From assembly GCA_937894585.1 (NCBI GenBank), contig CALBGO010000071.1, positions 1 to 14,371 on the forward strand: a stretch of 14,371 bases of DNA. Direction: 5' to 3'. Of this stretch, positions 1 through 6,297 are shown one piece after another (position 1 is the stretch's first letter; each line of letters begins with the position of its first letter). The position numbers and the translations under genes are program-made. Under the pieces are notes generated by a model. The model was given only the letters and a program-made list of their open reading frames with translations. It was not told the DNA's origin and did no database searches. The stretch is from an uncultured Eubacterium sp. GTDB taxonomy: Bacteria > Bacillota > Clostridia > Peptostreptococcales > Anaerovoracaceae.

Positions 1-13
1 AAAATGCAAATAT

Positions 14-44
14 AAAAACTCCCACTCAAAAAATGGGAGTTTTT
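14..44 (+). terminator. Terminator-like perfect hairpin at the 5' edge of the comEC fragment
   Basis: A perfect 11-bp inverted repeat (AAAAACTCCCA at 14-24, TGGGAGTTTTT at 34-44) surrounds a 9-nt loop. The A-run before and T-run after give it the form of a bidirectional rho-independent terminator. It lies where the comEC reading frame enters the window, and the ATG at 33 falls in its loop. Such a structure is not expected inside comEC, so it may belong to an unseen upstream gene or mark a rearrangement or contig edge. Confidence 0.6.
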
Positions 45-668
45 CAGTGCCCTTATCTTTTGAAAAACGGTGTCAAAAGCCTTGACCTTGCTGCAGCGAC
101 CCATCTGCATACGGATCATTTTCTGGGGCTCTCCCAGCTTGCGGAGGTATTTCCCGTCAAAGCTTTTCTGACCGAGGGAGAAGCGGGACAGCGGTTTTCC
201 ATAGGTGAAAATCAGTGGCTTGAGCTTTTGTGGCCTTTGAAAAAAGATGCGGATTCCGATGACGAAAACCTGAACAGCTTGATTTTTAAGGTACATCTTG
301 GCGGGCTTACCATTCTGGTGACGGGAGATCTTACAGAGGAGGGAGAAGAACTGCTGCTGGAGCGGTATAAGGGGACAAATAAGCTTTCGGCGGATATTCT
401 GAAGGTGGCGCACCACGGCAGCAATTACAGTACCTGCGACCGTTTTTTAGAGGCGGTAAAGCCTGCGGCTGCCGTAATTTCCGTGGGAAAAAATAATTAC
501 GGGCACCCCGGAGATAAGGTCATTGAAAAACTGCAGAAAAAAGGTATAATGATATTTAGAACCGACAGAGACGGAGCTGTCGGTGTGATGACAGACAGAA
601 AAGGGAATTTTTCAATATGTACAAAAAAAAAGAGAAACACGGATTTCAGGTATTCGCAGAAGACCTGA
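33..668 (+). CDS. comEC: ComEC/Rec2-type metallo-beta-lactamase domain, 5'-truncated or partial
   Basis: This is the C-terminal metallo-beta-lactamase-like domain of the DNA-uptake channel protein ComEC. It shows PYLLKNG (residues 7-13), the metal motif HLHTDH (H24, H26, D28, H29), the strand pair ending in TGD (97-99), AHHGS (126-130) and the late GHPG (157-160). The order and spacing match the end of ComEC, which is usually about 700-800 residues with a membrane Competence domain before this part. Only 211 residues are present. The first beta-strands of the domain (the DVGQGD and LIDGG region) are missing, and there is no ribosome site before the ATG at 33. The frame stays open to the left edge, so this is either the 3' end of a longer gene or a truncated remnant. 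comEC immediately before holA is the usual Firmicutes order, and the two overlap by 52 bp here. Identity of the domain is secure; the 5' boundary is not. Confidence 0.75.
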   Translation: MGVFQCPYLLKNGVKSLDLAAATHLHTDHFLGLSQLAEVFPVKAFLTEGEAGQRFSIGENQWLELLWPLKKDADSDDENLNSLIFKVHLGGLTILVTGDLTEEGEELLLERYKGTNKLSADILKVAHHGSNYSTCDRFLEAVKPAAAVISVGKNNYGHPGDKVIEKLQKKGIMIFRTDRDGAVGVMTDRKGNFSICTKKKRNTDFRYSQKT

Positions 669-1663
669 AAACAGGAAATATAGATAAAGTGCTGCTGATG
701 TACGGTATCGAGCAGTATCTGGTAAAATGGGCGGTAGAGACTTTGGTGAAAAAGTATGTAAATTCTGCCGCTTCCGCTATGGATTATGTTAAGCTTTCGG
801 GAGAACGGATTACCGTCTCCGAGATTATAGAAGCCTGTGAGACTTTTTCTATGTTTTCGGAGCGGAGAATTGTATGGGTCAGAGATTTTAAGCCGCTGGA
901 AAGCGACAGTGCCCGAGGTTTTTCAAAGGATGAAATCAAAGAGCTTGCTGCGTATGCCGAGAAAAGTAACGACAGGACGATTCTGATTTTTTCTTCGGAA
1001 GAAATCAAGCAGAGCGCTGTATTGCCTTCGGCTTTGAAAAAGAACGGAAAAGTTTATCATTTTGACAGAATCGATAAGGCTGAGATGAGATCTTTTGCAG
1101 TCAAGCGGTTTCGGGCTGCCGGAACGGAGATTACACCTGCCGCGCTGAATCTTTTAATCGAAGAAACCGGGTATTTCAATAAAGAAAGCGATTACAGACT
1201 CTTTCAATTTGAAAATGATATCAGAAAGGTCATAGCTCATTCCGAAGGCGGCAGGATCTGTGAGGAAGATATTATGAATACTGTGGCGGGGGATATGGAA
1301 ACTTTCGTATTTGATATGCTGGATGCGATTACCGGTAACAAGAAAGACCGCGCTTTTCAGATTCTGTACAATATCCTCTACAGCGGCAAGGACGCCTTTT
1401 CGATTATAGGCGCGATTGTATCTCAGTTTGAGCTTCTGCTCAGTGTAAAGCAGCTGAAGGACGACGGTATGGCTCTTTCTGCGATGCACAAGAAGCTGGG
1501 AGGAAGCGAATACAGAATTAAAAAGATGATTCCTTATGCCAATCGGTATTCTCAAAGCAAGCTGAAGGAAACCTTATCCGCTATTTATCAGGCTGACAGA
1601 CAGATAAAGACGGGACTTCTCGACAGCCGCACGGCGCTGGAACTGTTTATTGCGGGGATTTAA
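617..1663 (+). CDS. holA: DNA polymerase III subunit delta (clamp loader)
   Basis: The 348-residue product matches HolA, the delta subunit that opens the sliding clamp within the clamp loader; family members are about 330-350 residues. The N-terminus carries the typical pattern of a DLKxGxIDxVxLxYGxEQYLVKWA-like stretch (about residues 16-40), followed by the SGE and FS-MFSERRIVWVRD segment (about 61-100). The C-terminal collar region contains the LxSRTALELFI-type ending (LLDSRTALELFIAGI). I see no AAA+ Walker motif, as is normal for delta. The start at 617 has a weak AAGGGA site 10 nt upstream and overlaps the end of the comEC frame, so translation is probably coupled. Its position directly after comEC supports the call. 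Confidence 0.9.
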   Translation: MYKKKEKHGFQVFAEDLKTGNIDKVLLMYGIEQYLVKWAVETLVKKYVNSAASAMDYVKLSGERITVSEIIEACETFSMFSERRIVWVRDFKPLESDSARGFSKDEIKELAAYAEKSNDRTILIFSSEEIKQSAVLPSALKKNGKVYHFDRIDKAEMRSFAVKRFRAAGTEITPAALNLLIEETGYFNKESDYRLFQFENDIRKVIAHSEGGRICEEDIMNTVAGDMETFVFDMLDAITGNKKDRAFQILYNILYSGKDAFSIIGAIVSQFELLLSVKQLKDDGMALSAMHKKLGGSEYRIKKMIPYANRYSQSKLKETLSAIYQADRQIKTGLLDSRTALELFIAGI

Positions 1664-1740
1664 CAGGAATCCTTATTATGCAGGAAGTCGATATGGGATT
1701 TTGAAAGGCGAGCTTTTAAAGAAAGAACAGGAGAAAACTT

Positions 1741-2667
1741 ATGAAAACACAGTTGAAAGCAGATCTGATGCTGGTCATTGTAACTCTGTGCTGGGGCGTT
1801 TCGTATTATTTAATGGATATTTCTCTGACTGATATGGAGCCTTTTACACTGAATGCCTACAGATTTTTGGGCGCCTTTGCAGCAGGCTGCATTTTGACTT
1901 TTCCCCGTTTGAAATCCGTAAATAAAGAGACTTTGAAATACAGTCTTCTGGTCGGTTCTGTATTGGTCTTTGTATATATGGGCGCTACTTTCGGTGTGAA
2001 ATATACTACTTTGTCCAATTCCGGTTTTCTGTGCACCCTGACAGTGATTTTTGTGCCGCTGATTGAAATTCTGTTTCTGAAAAAGCGTCCCGAAAAGAAA
2101 ATTATTTTTGCCGTAACTATGAGTTTGATTGGGATTATGATGCTGACTTTGAAAGATGATTTTTCTATCAATATGGAAAACCTCAGAGGCGATCTTCTGT
2201 GCATTATGGGTGCAGTTGCCTACGCAGTGGATTTGATTCTGACGGAAAAGGCGGTAGCTTGCGAGAAGGTAGACGCTTTTCAGCTGGGCGTATTCCAGCT
2301 GGGAGTGACCGGCGTATATATGCTTGCTATGAGTTTTTTGTTTGAAACACCTCATCTGCCTTCAAACGGAACTATCTGGGGCAGTGTGATTTTCCTGTCT
2401 GTTTTCTGCACAGGCGTTGCTTTTATCGTTCAGGCAGTGGCACAGCAGTATACCGCCGCGGCTCATGTCGGCATTATTTTTACCCTGGAGCCGGTATTTG
2501 CGGCAGTCGTAGCGTATTTCTTTGCAGGAGAAGTGCTCAGCGTAAAATCTTATCTGGGCGCAGTTATTATGATGGCAGCTCTCTTTGTGACAGAAATTGA
2601 CTTTAAGAAGAAGGCAACCGACACAGAAGAAATTCCTGAAGAAGAAAAAATTGAAAACCGCCTGTAG
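1741..2667 (+). CDS. EamA/DMT-family transporter
   Basis: This 308-residue inner-membrane protein has about ten hydrophobic helices arranged as two EamA repeats (roughly residues 6-137 and 149-287). Family hallmarks are the N-terminal WG at the end of helix 1 (residues 18-19), the arginine after helix 2 (R41-F42), and the conserved FTLEPVFAAVVAYFFAGE segment (237-254) in the second repeat. Length is normal for the family. DMT proteins export or import small metabolites, often amino acids or related compounds; the substrate cannot be read from sequence. The C-terminal 20 residues are highly acidic and cytosolic. An AGGAGA site 6 nt before the ATG supports the start. It lies 77 bp after holA with no clear terminator between, so it may be co-transcribed, although the functions are unrelated. 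Confidence 0.85.
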   Translation: MKTQLKADLMLVIVTLCWGVSYYLMDISLTDMEPFTLNAYRFLGAFAAGCILTFPRLKSVNKETLKYSLLVGSVLVFVYMGATFGVKYTTLSNSGFLCTLTVIFVPLIEILFLKKRPEKKIIFAVTMSLIGIMMLTLKDDFSINMENLRGDLLCIMGAVAYAVDLILTEKAVACEKVDAFQLGVFQLGVTGVYMLAMSFLFETPHLPSNGTIWGSVIFLSVFCTGVAFIVQAVAQQYTAAAHVGIIFTLEPVFAAVVAYFFAGEVLSVKSYLGAVIMMAALFVTEIDFKKKATDTEEIPEEEKIENRL

Positions 2668-2668
2668 A

Positions 2669-2701
2669 AAAAATCCTGATGCGGAAAAATCCTAATGCGA
2701 G
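2669..2701. repeat. 16-bp tandem direct repeat, two imperfect copies
   Basis: Directly after the transporter stop codon, AAAAATCCTGATGCGG (2669-2684) is followed by AAAAATCCTAATGCGAG (2685-2701), and a third partial unit AAAAATCTT begins at 2702. No function is evident. It is the first of several repeat types in the gene-free stretch 2668-3376. Confidence 0.6.
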
Positions 2702-2783
2702 AAAAATCTTATTGAATTCTTTCAAAATCCGTATAACTGTATCATTGTGTAAAGGCTATGGCGGACTGTGCCGGTCTTTGCAT

Positions 2784-2895
2784 ATACTGATACCAATACC
2801 AATATCAATACCTATACCTATACCTATACCTATATCTATATCTATATCTATACCGTTATATCCTTACCCATACCCTTATACCCGTACCCTGTATA
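2784..2895. repeat. Degenerate hexanucleotide tandem repeat (ATACCT/ATATCT family)
   Basis: The core at 2790-2855 is eleven consecutive in-phase hexamers: ATACCA x2, ATATCA, ATACCT x4, ATATCT x3, ATACCG. A degenerate unit (ATACTG) precedes it and related TTACCC/ATACCC words continue to about 2895. Read on the + strand it gives Ile-Pro/Ile-Ser or Tyr-Thr dipeptide runs, but no ribosome site or conserved protein supports translation. The tract is intergenic. Grouping of variant units in blocks suggests slippage expansion followed by drift. Confidence 0.85.
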
Positions 2896-2915
2896 TTTCG
2901 CTTTTTTATACTCTG

Positions 2916-2958
2916 AAATCTCCTGCGGTTCTCCTGTTTCCGATTTTGTGAGGGATTT
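2916..2958. repeat. 43-bp imperfect palindromic repeat, copy A
   Basis: The unit begins AAATCTCCTG and ends TTGTGAGGGATTT, so its ends form an imperfect inverted repeat (AAATCtCC against GGGATTT). It has the same length and nearly the same ends as copy B at 3126-3168, while the middle differs. This resembles a small interspersed extragenic palindrome or a MITE remnant. No protein or target duplication is visible. Confidence 0.5.
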
Positions 2959-3125
2959 CTTTTCGTTAAACAGGAAAAACCCAATATAAAATTTACAATT
3001 CATGGAATTAAATTACATTTATGAGCCGCATTTAAGTCAAAGCTCGGTGTTTTTTTATCAATTTCTGTTACCTATCATCGAAAATGTACTTTATTTTCTT
3101 CATATACCCCCCTCTCTTCCGGGAA

Positions 3126-3168
3126 AAATCTCCTGTGTTTCGCCGAAAAAACTATTTGCGGGGGATTT
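3126..3168. repeat. 43-bp imperfect palindromic repeat, copy B
   Basis: Second copy of the repeat at 2916-2958, in the same orientation: it starts AAATCTCCTG and ends TTGCGGGGGATTT. The first ten bases are identical to copy A, and the last thirteen differ at two positions. The rest of 2959-3260 shows no gene I can support. An open frame at 3002-3259 has no ribosome site and no recognisable family. Confidence 0.5.
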
Positions 3169-3266
3169 GAGAATATCGGAGACTTCAATCCATCCCATTT
3201 TTGCTTTCAACCGTTGGAATGTGCTCACCGAGTACCGGGAAAGAATCATATCGCAGTAGGCTTACA

Positions 3267-3295
3267 TTGACAATATAGGATAGAAGTTTTATGAT
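3267..3295 (+). promoter_or_regulatory. Strong sigma-A-type promoter for the 100-residue membrane protein
   Basis: A perfect -35 box (TTGACA, 3267-3272) is followed by a 17-bp spacer and TATGAT (3290-3295), five of six matches to the -10 consensus. The implied transcript would start near 3302, giving a leader of about 75 nt before the gene at 3377. No operator or attenuator structure is obvious in that leader. Confidence 0.7.
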
Positions 3296-3376
3296 AAAGA
3301 AAATTTAGGAAATATAAGATAAAAGGGTACAGAAAAAAGTTAAATATCACGATTATTTACTGAAAGGGGGATTCAG

Positions 3377-3679
3377 ATGAAACATAATACTGTCAACTTA
3401 AATGACCGGGAAAATATGAAAGGGAGAAGAGTTCTGAAGCCTGTCCAGAATATTCACGATATCTGTGCGCTGTTTTATCTTTTTCTGGATGGGTTCCTTG
3501 GGGAGATGGGCAAGTATTACTATCTGTTTACTGTGGCTATGCTGGTATTTTCTATCGCTGTAATTATATATAATCATAAGTATGAGAAGAGAAAAATTGT
3601 CAGACTGCACAGCATTGGAGTATCTGCAGCCGTATGTTTGATGTTTTTACTGAATCTGTCTTTCGTAATATATGAATAA
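3377..3679 (+). CDS. Small two-helix membrane protein of unknown function
   Basis: I do not recognise this 100-residue protein. It has a basic, polar N-terminus (about residues 1-25), a hydrophobic or amphipathic stretch (28-41), a clear membrane helix at 47-65, a short charged loop (NHKYEKRKIVRLH), and a second helix at about 78-98 that reaches almost to the C-terminus. No catalytic motif or cysteine cluster is seen. The gene is well supported: a sigma-A-type promoter lies upstream, an AAAGGGGG ribosome site sits 6 nt before the ATG, and a hairpin terminator follows. It is therefore a separate transcription unit and not part of the hydrogenase operon downstream. Confidence 0.7.
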   Translation: MKHNTVNLNDRENMKGRRVLKPVQNIHDICALFYLFLDGFLGEMGKYYYLFTVAMLVFSIAVIIYNHKYEKRKIVRLHSIGVSAAVCLMFLLNLSFVIYE

Positions 3680-3702
3680 AAGTAATGGCTTTTGCTTTAT
3701 CC

Positions 3703-3733
3703 GGCCTTCGGGATGCTCCCGGAGGCTGTTTCT
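3703..3733 (+). terminator. Rho-independent terminator after the small membrane protein gene
   Basis: An 11-bp stem with G-U pairs (GGCCTTCGGGA at 3703-3713, TCCCGGAGGCT at 3717-3727) closes a 3-nt loop and is followed by a T-rich tail (GTTTCTTT). It begins 24 nt after the stop codon and insulates the hydrogenase operon promoter. Confidence 0.75.
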
Positions 3734-3768
3734 TTGCATTTGAAACATATATTTCCGGATACAGAGTT

Positions 3769-3808
3769 TTGTTAATTTTTGAACACAGTATTGTTAAAAA
3801 ATAAATAA
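3769..3808. promoter_or_regulatory. Two tandem Rex-like operators upstream of the hydrogenase operon promoter
   Basis: Two 18-bp sites resemble the clostridial Rex consensus TTGTTAAnnnnTTAACAA. Site 1 (3769-3786) reads TTGTTAA-TTTT-TGAACAC and site 2 (3791-3808) reads TTGTTAA-AAAA-TAAATAA. Each has a perfect left half and 5 of 7 matches in the right half. They begin 22 bp apart, close to two helical turns, and end 12 bp before the -35 box. Rex senses the NADH/NAD+ ratio and commonly represses hydrogenase and fermentation genes in Clostridia, so the location fits. The region is AT-rich, which raises the chance of a fortuitous match. Confidence 0.45.
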
Positions 3809-3820
3809 ATTTTCAGGTTA

Positions 3821-3849
3821 TTGATTTTTATATTGAAAAAAAGTATAAT
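3821..3849 (+). promoter_or_regulatory. Sigma-A-type promoter of hydrogenase operon 1
   Basis: TTGATT (3821-3826), a 17-bp spacer, and a perfect TATAAT (3844-3849). The transcript would start near 3856, leaving an untranslated leader of about 148 nt before the NuoE-like gene at 4004. The leader contains two stable hairpins. Confidence 0.65.
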
Positions 3850-3874
3850 TAAAATCATAGTTTCCGGAAGGAAA

Positions 3875-3920
3875 CTGCGCTTATTACGCAGGAAATATCG
3901 GCTTTTCGATATTTCCGCAG
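3875..3920 (+). promoter_or_regulatory. Structured 5' leader: two adjacent hairpins with a possible alternative pairing
   Basis: Hairpin 1 pairs CTGCG (3875-3879) with CGCAG (3887-3891). Hairpin 2 is a perfect 10-bp stem, GGAAATATCG (3891-3900) with CGATATTTCC (3907-3916), around a 6-nt loop. A second CGCAG at 3916-3920 could compete for the left arm of hairpin 1 and enclose hairpin 2 in a larger structure. No T-run follows, so this is not a simple terminator. It may stabilise the mRNA or act in regulation. I do not match it to a known riboswitch. Confidence 0.5.
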
Positions 3921-4003
3921 TATTAGAAAAGTCAACCGCCGAGAAGAATCGGAGCAGCCGGCTTTTTATACTGTTAGAAAAATGTAAGCAGGAGGAAAGA
4001 TAA

Positions 4004-4519
4004 ATGAGTGAAAAATGTTGTTGCTGCGGCGGCGCTGATAACAGAGAACAGTTCAAGGAACTGCAGCCTGTGTTAGACCAGTACGCAAAAGTTCCCGGCA
4101 GTCTGATTACTATTCTTCAGAAGGCTCAGGATATCTATGGATACCTTTCCATTGATACCATCAATTACATTTCGGAAGCAACAGGTATTAAGCCTGCAAA
4201 GATTTATGGCGTAGCTACTTTCTATGCCCAGTTCAGATTGCAGCCGATCGGCAAGAATCTGATTATGCTTTGCCAGGGTACAGCATGTCATGTCAACGGT
4301 TCCGAGATGATTGAAGAGGCAGTCTGCGAATATTTGGGAATCAAGGACGGCGAAACGACGGAAGACGGAGTTTTCACACTGAATAATGTGGCATGTCTGG
4401 GCTGCTGCTCTCTGGCGCCTGTTATGATGGTTAAGAACGCTGACGGTGATGAAACCTACGGAAATCTTACCAAAGACAAGGTCGTACAGATTCTGGCTGA
4501 AATCAGAGAAAGAGCTTAG
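4004..4519 (+). CDS. hydC: NuoE-like [2Fe-2S] subunit of the electron-bifurcating hydrogenase (HydC/HndA type)
   Basis: This 171-residue thioredoxin-fold protein is the 24-kDa/NuoE-type subunit found in trimeric bifurcating hydrogenases and NADH dehydrogenases. It carries one [2Fe-2S] cluster with ligands C90 and C95 (CQGTAC) and C131 and C135 (CLGCC, then SLAPV). The N-terminal half holds the helical segment with the conserved IYGVATFYAQF stretch (67-77). An unusual CCCC run occupies residues 5-8; other NuoE proteins need only the four ligands above. An AGGAGG site 8 nt before the ATG supports the start. The gene opens operon 1 and is 11 bp from the NuoF-like gene, with which it should form the NADH-oxidising module. 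Function within a soluble cytoplasmic complex is inferred from the neighbouring NuoF-like and hydrogenase genes. Confidence 0.9.
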   Translation: MSEKCCCCGGADNREQFKELQPVLDQYAKVPGSLITILQKAQDIYGYLSIDTINYISEATGIKPAKIYGVATFYAQFRLQPIGKNLIMLCQGTACHVNGSEMIEEAVCEYLGIKDGETTEDGVFTLNNVACLGCCSLAPVMMVKNADGDETYGNLTKDKVVQILAEIRERA

Positions 4520-4530
4520 GAGGTACAGCG

Positions 4531-6279
4531 ATGAAAGTAATTATTGGACAGGGCAGCTGCGGTATTGCTACCGGAGCAAAGAAGACCCAGGCCGAATTTG
4601 AGGCGCAGATGGCAAAGCAGGGTGTTGATGCAGTCCTTGACTTTACCGGATGTGTAGGTACCTGTTATCTGGAACCGATTGTCGATGTATATGACGATGA
4701 CGGCAAGATGACAAGATATGTCAAGGTACAGCCTGAGAAGGTTGAGAAAATCGTGGAAGAACATTTGAAAGGCGGCAAAGTTGTGGAAGAATACGCAATT
4801 TCCGCAGAAGATGAACAGTTTATAGAAAAACAGAAGAGAGTGGTTTTAAGACACTGCGGTCTGATCAATCCGGAAAAGATTGATGAATATCTGGCAGTAG
4901 GCGGCTACGAAGCAACCAAAAAGGTCGTAACCTCTATGTCTCAGGACGATGTTATCGAAGAAATCAAAGTTTCCGGACTTCGCGGCAGAGGCGGCGCAGG
5001 ATTCCCTACATGGTTTAAGTGGAATGCGGCTAAAGGTAATCCGGGAAAAGACAAATATATCGTATGTAATGCAGACGAAGGCGATCCGGGTGCGTTTATG
5101 GACAGATCCGTTCTGGAAGGCGATCCACATGCAGTCATTGAAGGTATGACCATCGGCGGTTTTGCCATGGGTGCAACAGAAGGTATCATTTACTGCCGTG
5201 CAGAATATCCTCTTGCAATCAAAAGACTTGAAATTGCTATGGAACAGGCAAGAGAAAAGGGTTTCTTAGGTAAGAATATCTTCGGCAGCGGATATGACTT
5301 TGACATCAGAATCAAAGCCGGTGCGGGCGCTTTCGTATGCGGTGAGGAAACCGCGCTGATCGCTTCTCTGGAAGGCGAAAGAGGTATGCCGAGACTGAAA
5401 CCGCCGTTCCCTGCAGCAAAGGGTTACTGGCAGCAGCCGACCAACATTAACAATGTAGAAACTTTTGCCAATGTTCCGTGGATTATTGCAAACGGCGGCG
5501 CGGCATTCGGCGCAATGGGCACAGAAAAATCCAAGGGAACCAAGGTATTTGCACTGGCAGGTAAAATTAAGAAGGGCGGCCTTGTGGAAGTTCCTATGGG
5601 TCTTCCTCTGAAAGATGTTATTTTTGGTATCGGCGGCGGTATCAAAAATGATAAGCAGTTCAAAGCGGTACAGATGGGCGGACCTTCCGGCGGATGTATT
5701 CCTGCAGAACTGATTGACACGCCTGTTACATATGAAGATATTAATAAGACCGGCGCAATCGTAGGTTCCGGCGGTATGATTGTTATGGATGAAAATACCT
5801 GTATGGTAGACATGGCAAGATACTTCCTCGATTTTACCAAGAAAGAATCCTGCGGTAAGTGCAACTACTGCAGAATCGGTACAAAGAGAATGCTGGAGAT
5901 TCTGGAGAGAATCACAAGAGGAGAAGGCAGAGACGGCGATATCGAGCTGCTTGAAGAACTGGCGGCAAAGATTAAGGACGGCGCAATGTGCGGTCTGGGC
6001 CAGACAGCGCCGAATCCGGTACTGACCACACTGAAATACTTCAGAAACGAATATGAAGATCATATTTATAATAAGACTTGTACCGCAAAATCATGTAAGG
6101 CTCTGATTTCCTATGAAATCACAGATGCCTGCAAGGGATGTACGCTGTGCGCCAAGAGATGTCCTGTGGGAGCGATTACAGGCGAAGTCAAGGGACAGCA
6201 TGTGATCGATCAGACTAAGTGCATCAAGTGCGGCAAGTGTGAAGAAAACTGCAACTTTAATGCAATTATCAAAAAGTAA
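4531..6279 (+). CDS. hydB: NuoF-like FMN/NADH subunit with ferredoxin extension (HydB/HndC type)
   Basis: The 582-residue product is the flavin subunit that exchanges electrons between NADH and the Fe-S chain in bifurcating hydrogenases. Domains in order: an N-terminal thioredoxin-like [2Fe-2S] domain (about 1-85; C10, C41, C45), the NuoF core with the FMN/NADH loop GLRGRGGAGFPTWFKW (149-164) and ADEGDPGAFMDRSVLEGDPH (181-200), an SLBB region (about 335-410), the NuoF [4Fe-4S] domain (C441, C444, C447, C487), and a C-terminal two-cluster ferredoxin (C534, C537, C540, C544; C564, C567, C570, C574). The N- and C-terminal additions distinguish HydB-type proteins from complex I NuoF and provide the ferredoxin branch. 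Its ribosome site overlaps the stop of the preceding gene (TAGGAGG), and the next gene follows after 18 bp. Homologues occur in both NADH-linked hydrogenases and formate dehydrogenases, so the partner is set by context. Confidence 0.93.
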   Translation: MKVIIGQGSCGIATGAKKTQAEFEAQMAKQGVDAVLDFTGCVGTCYLEPIVDVYDDDGKMTRYVKVQPEKVEKIVEEHLKGGKVVEEYAISAEDEQFIEKQKRVVLRHCGLINPEKIDEYLAVGGYEATKKVVTSMSQDDVIEEIKVSGLRGRGGAGFPTWFKWNAAKGNPGKDKYIVCNADEGDPGAFMDRSVLEGDPHAVIEGMTIGGFAMGATEGIIYCRAEYPLAIKRLEIAMEQAREKGFLGKNIFGSGYDFDIRIKAGAGAFVCGEETALIASLEGERGMPRLKPPFPAAKGYWQQPTNINNVETFANVPWIIANGGAAFGAMGTEKSKGTKVFALAGKIKKGGLVEVPMGLPLKDVIFGIGGGIKNDKQFKAVQMGGPSGGCIPAELIDTPVTYEDINKTGAIVGSGGMIVMDENTCMVDMARYFLDFTKKESCGKCNYCRIGTKRMLEILERITRGEGRDGDIELLEELAAKIKDGAMCGLGQTAPNPVLTTLKYFRNEYEDHIYNKTCTAKSCKALISYEITDACKGCTLCAKRCPVGAITGEVKGQHVIDQTKCIKCGKCEENCNFNAIIKK

Positions 6280-6297
6280 GGAGGAGGAAATACTGAT

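Noticed and set aside
2679..2989. Overlapping small frames encoding Ile-Pro/Ile-Ser and Tyr-Thr repeats
   Set aside because: They are the translation of the hexanucleotide tract, have no ribosome site, and are low-complexity.
3002..3259. 85-residue frame in the repeat-bearing gap
   Set aside because: No ribosome site before the ATG, no recognisable family, and it runs through palindromic repeat B; unlikely to be a gene.
3821..4003. 60-residue frame upstream of the NuoE-like gene
   Set aside because: It covers the promoter -35/-10 region and the leader hairpins and has no ribosome site.
5266..6063. 265-residue minus-strand frame opposite hydB
   Set aside because: Shadow of the NuoF-like gene produced by its codon bias; no family features.
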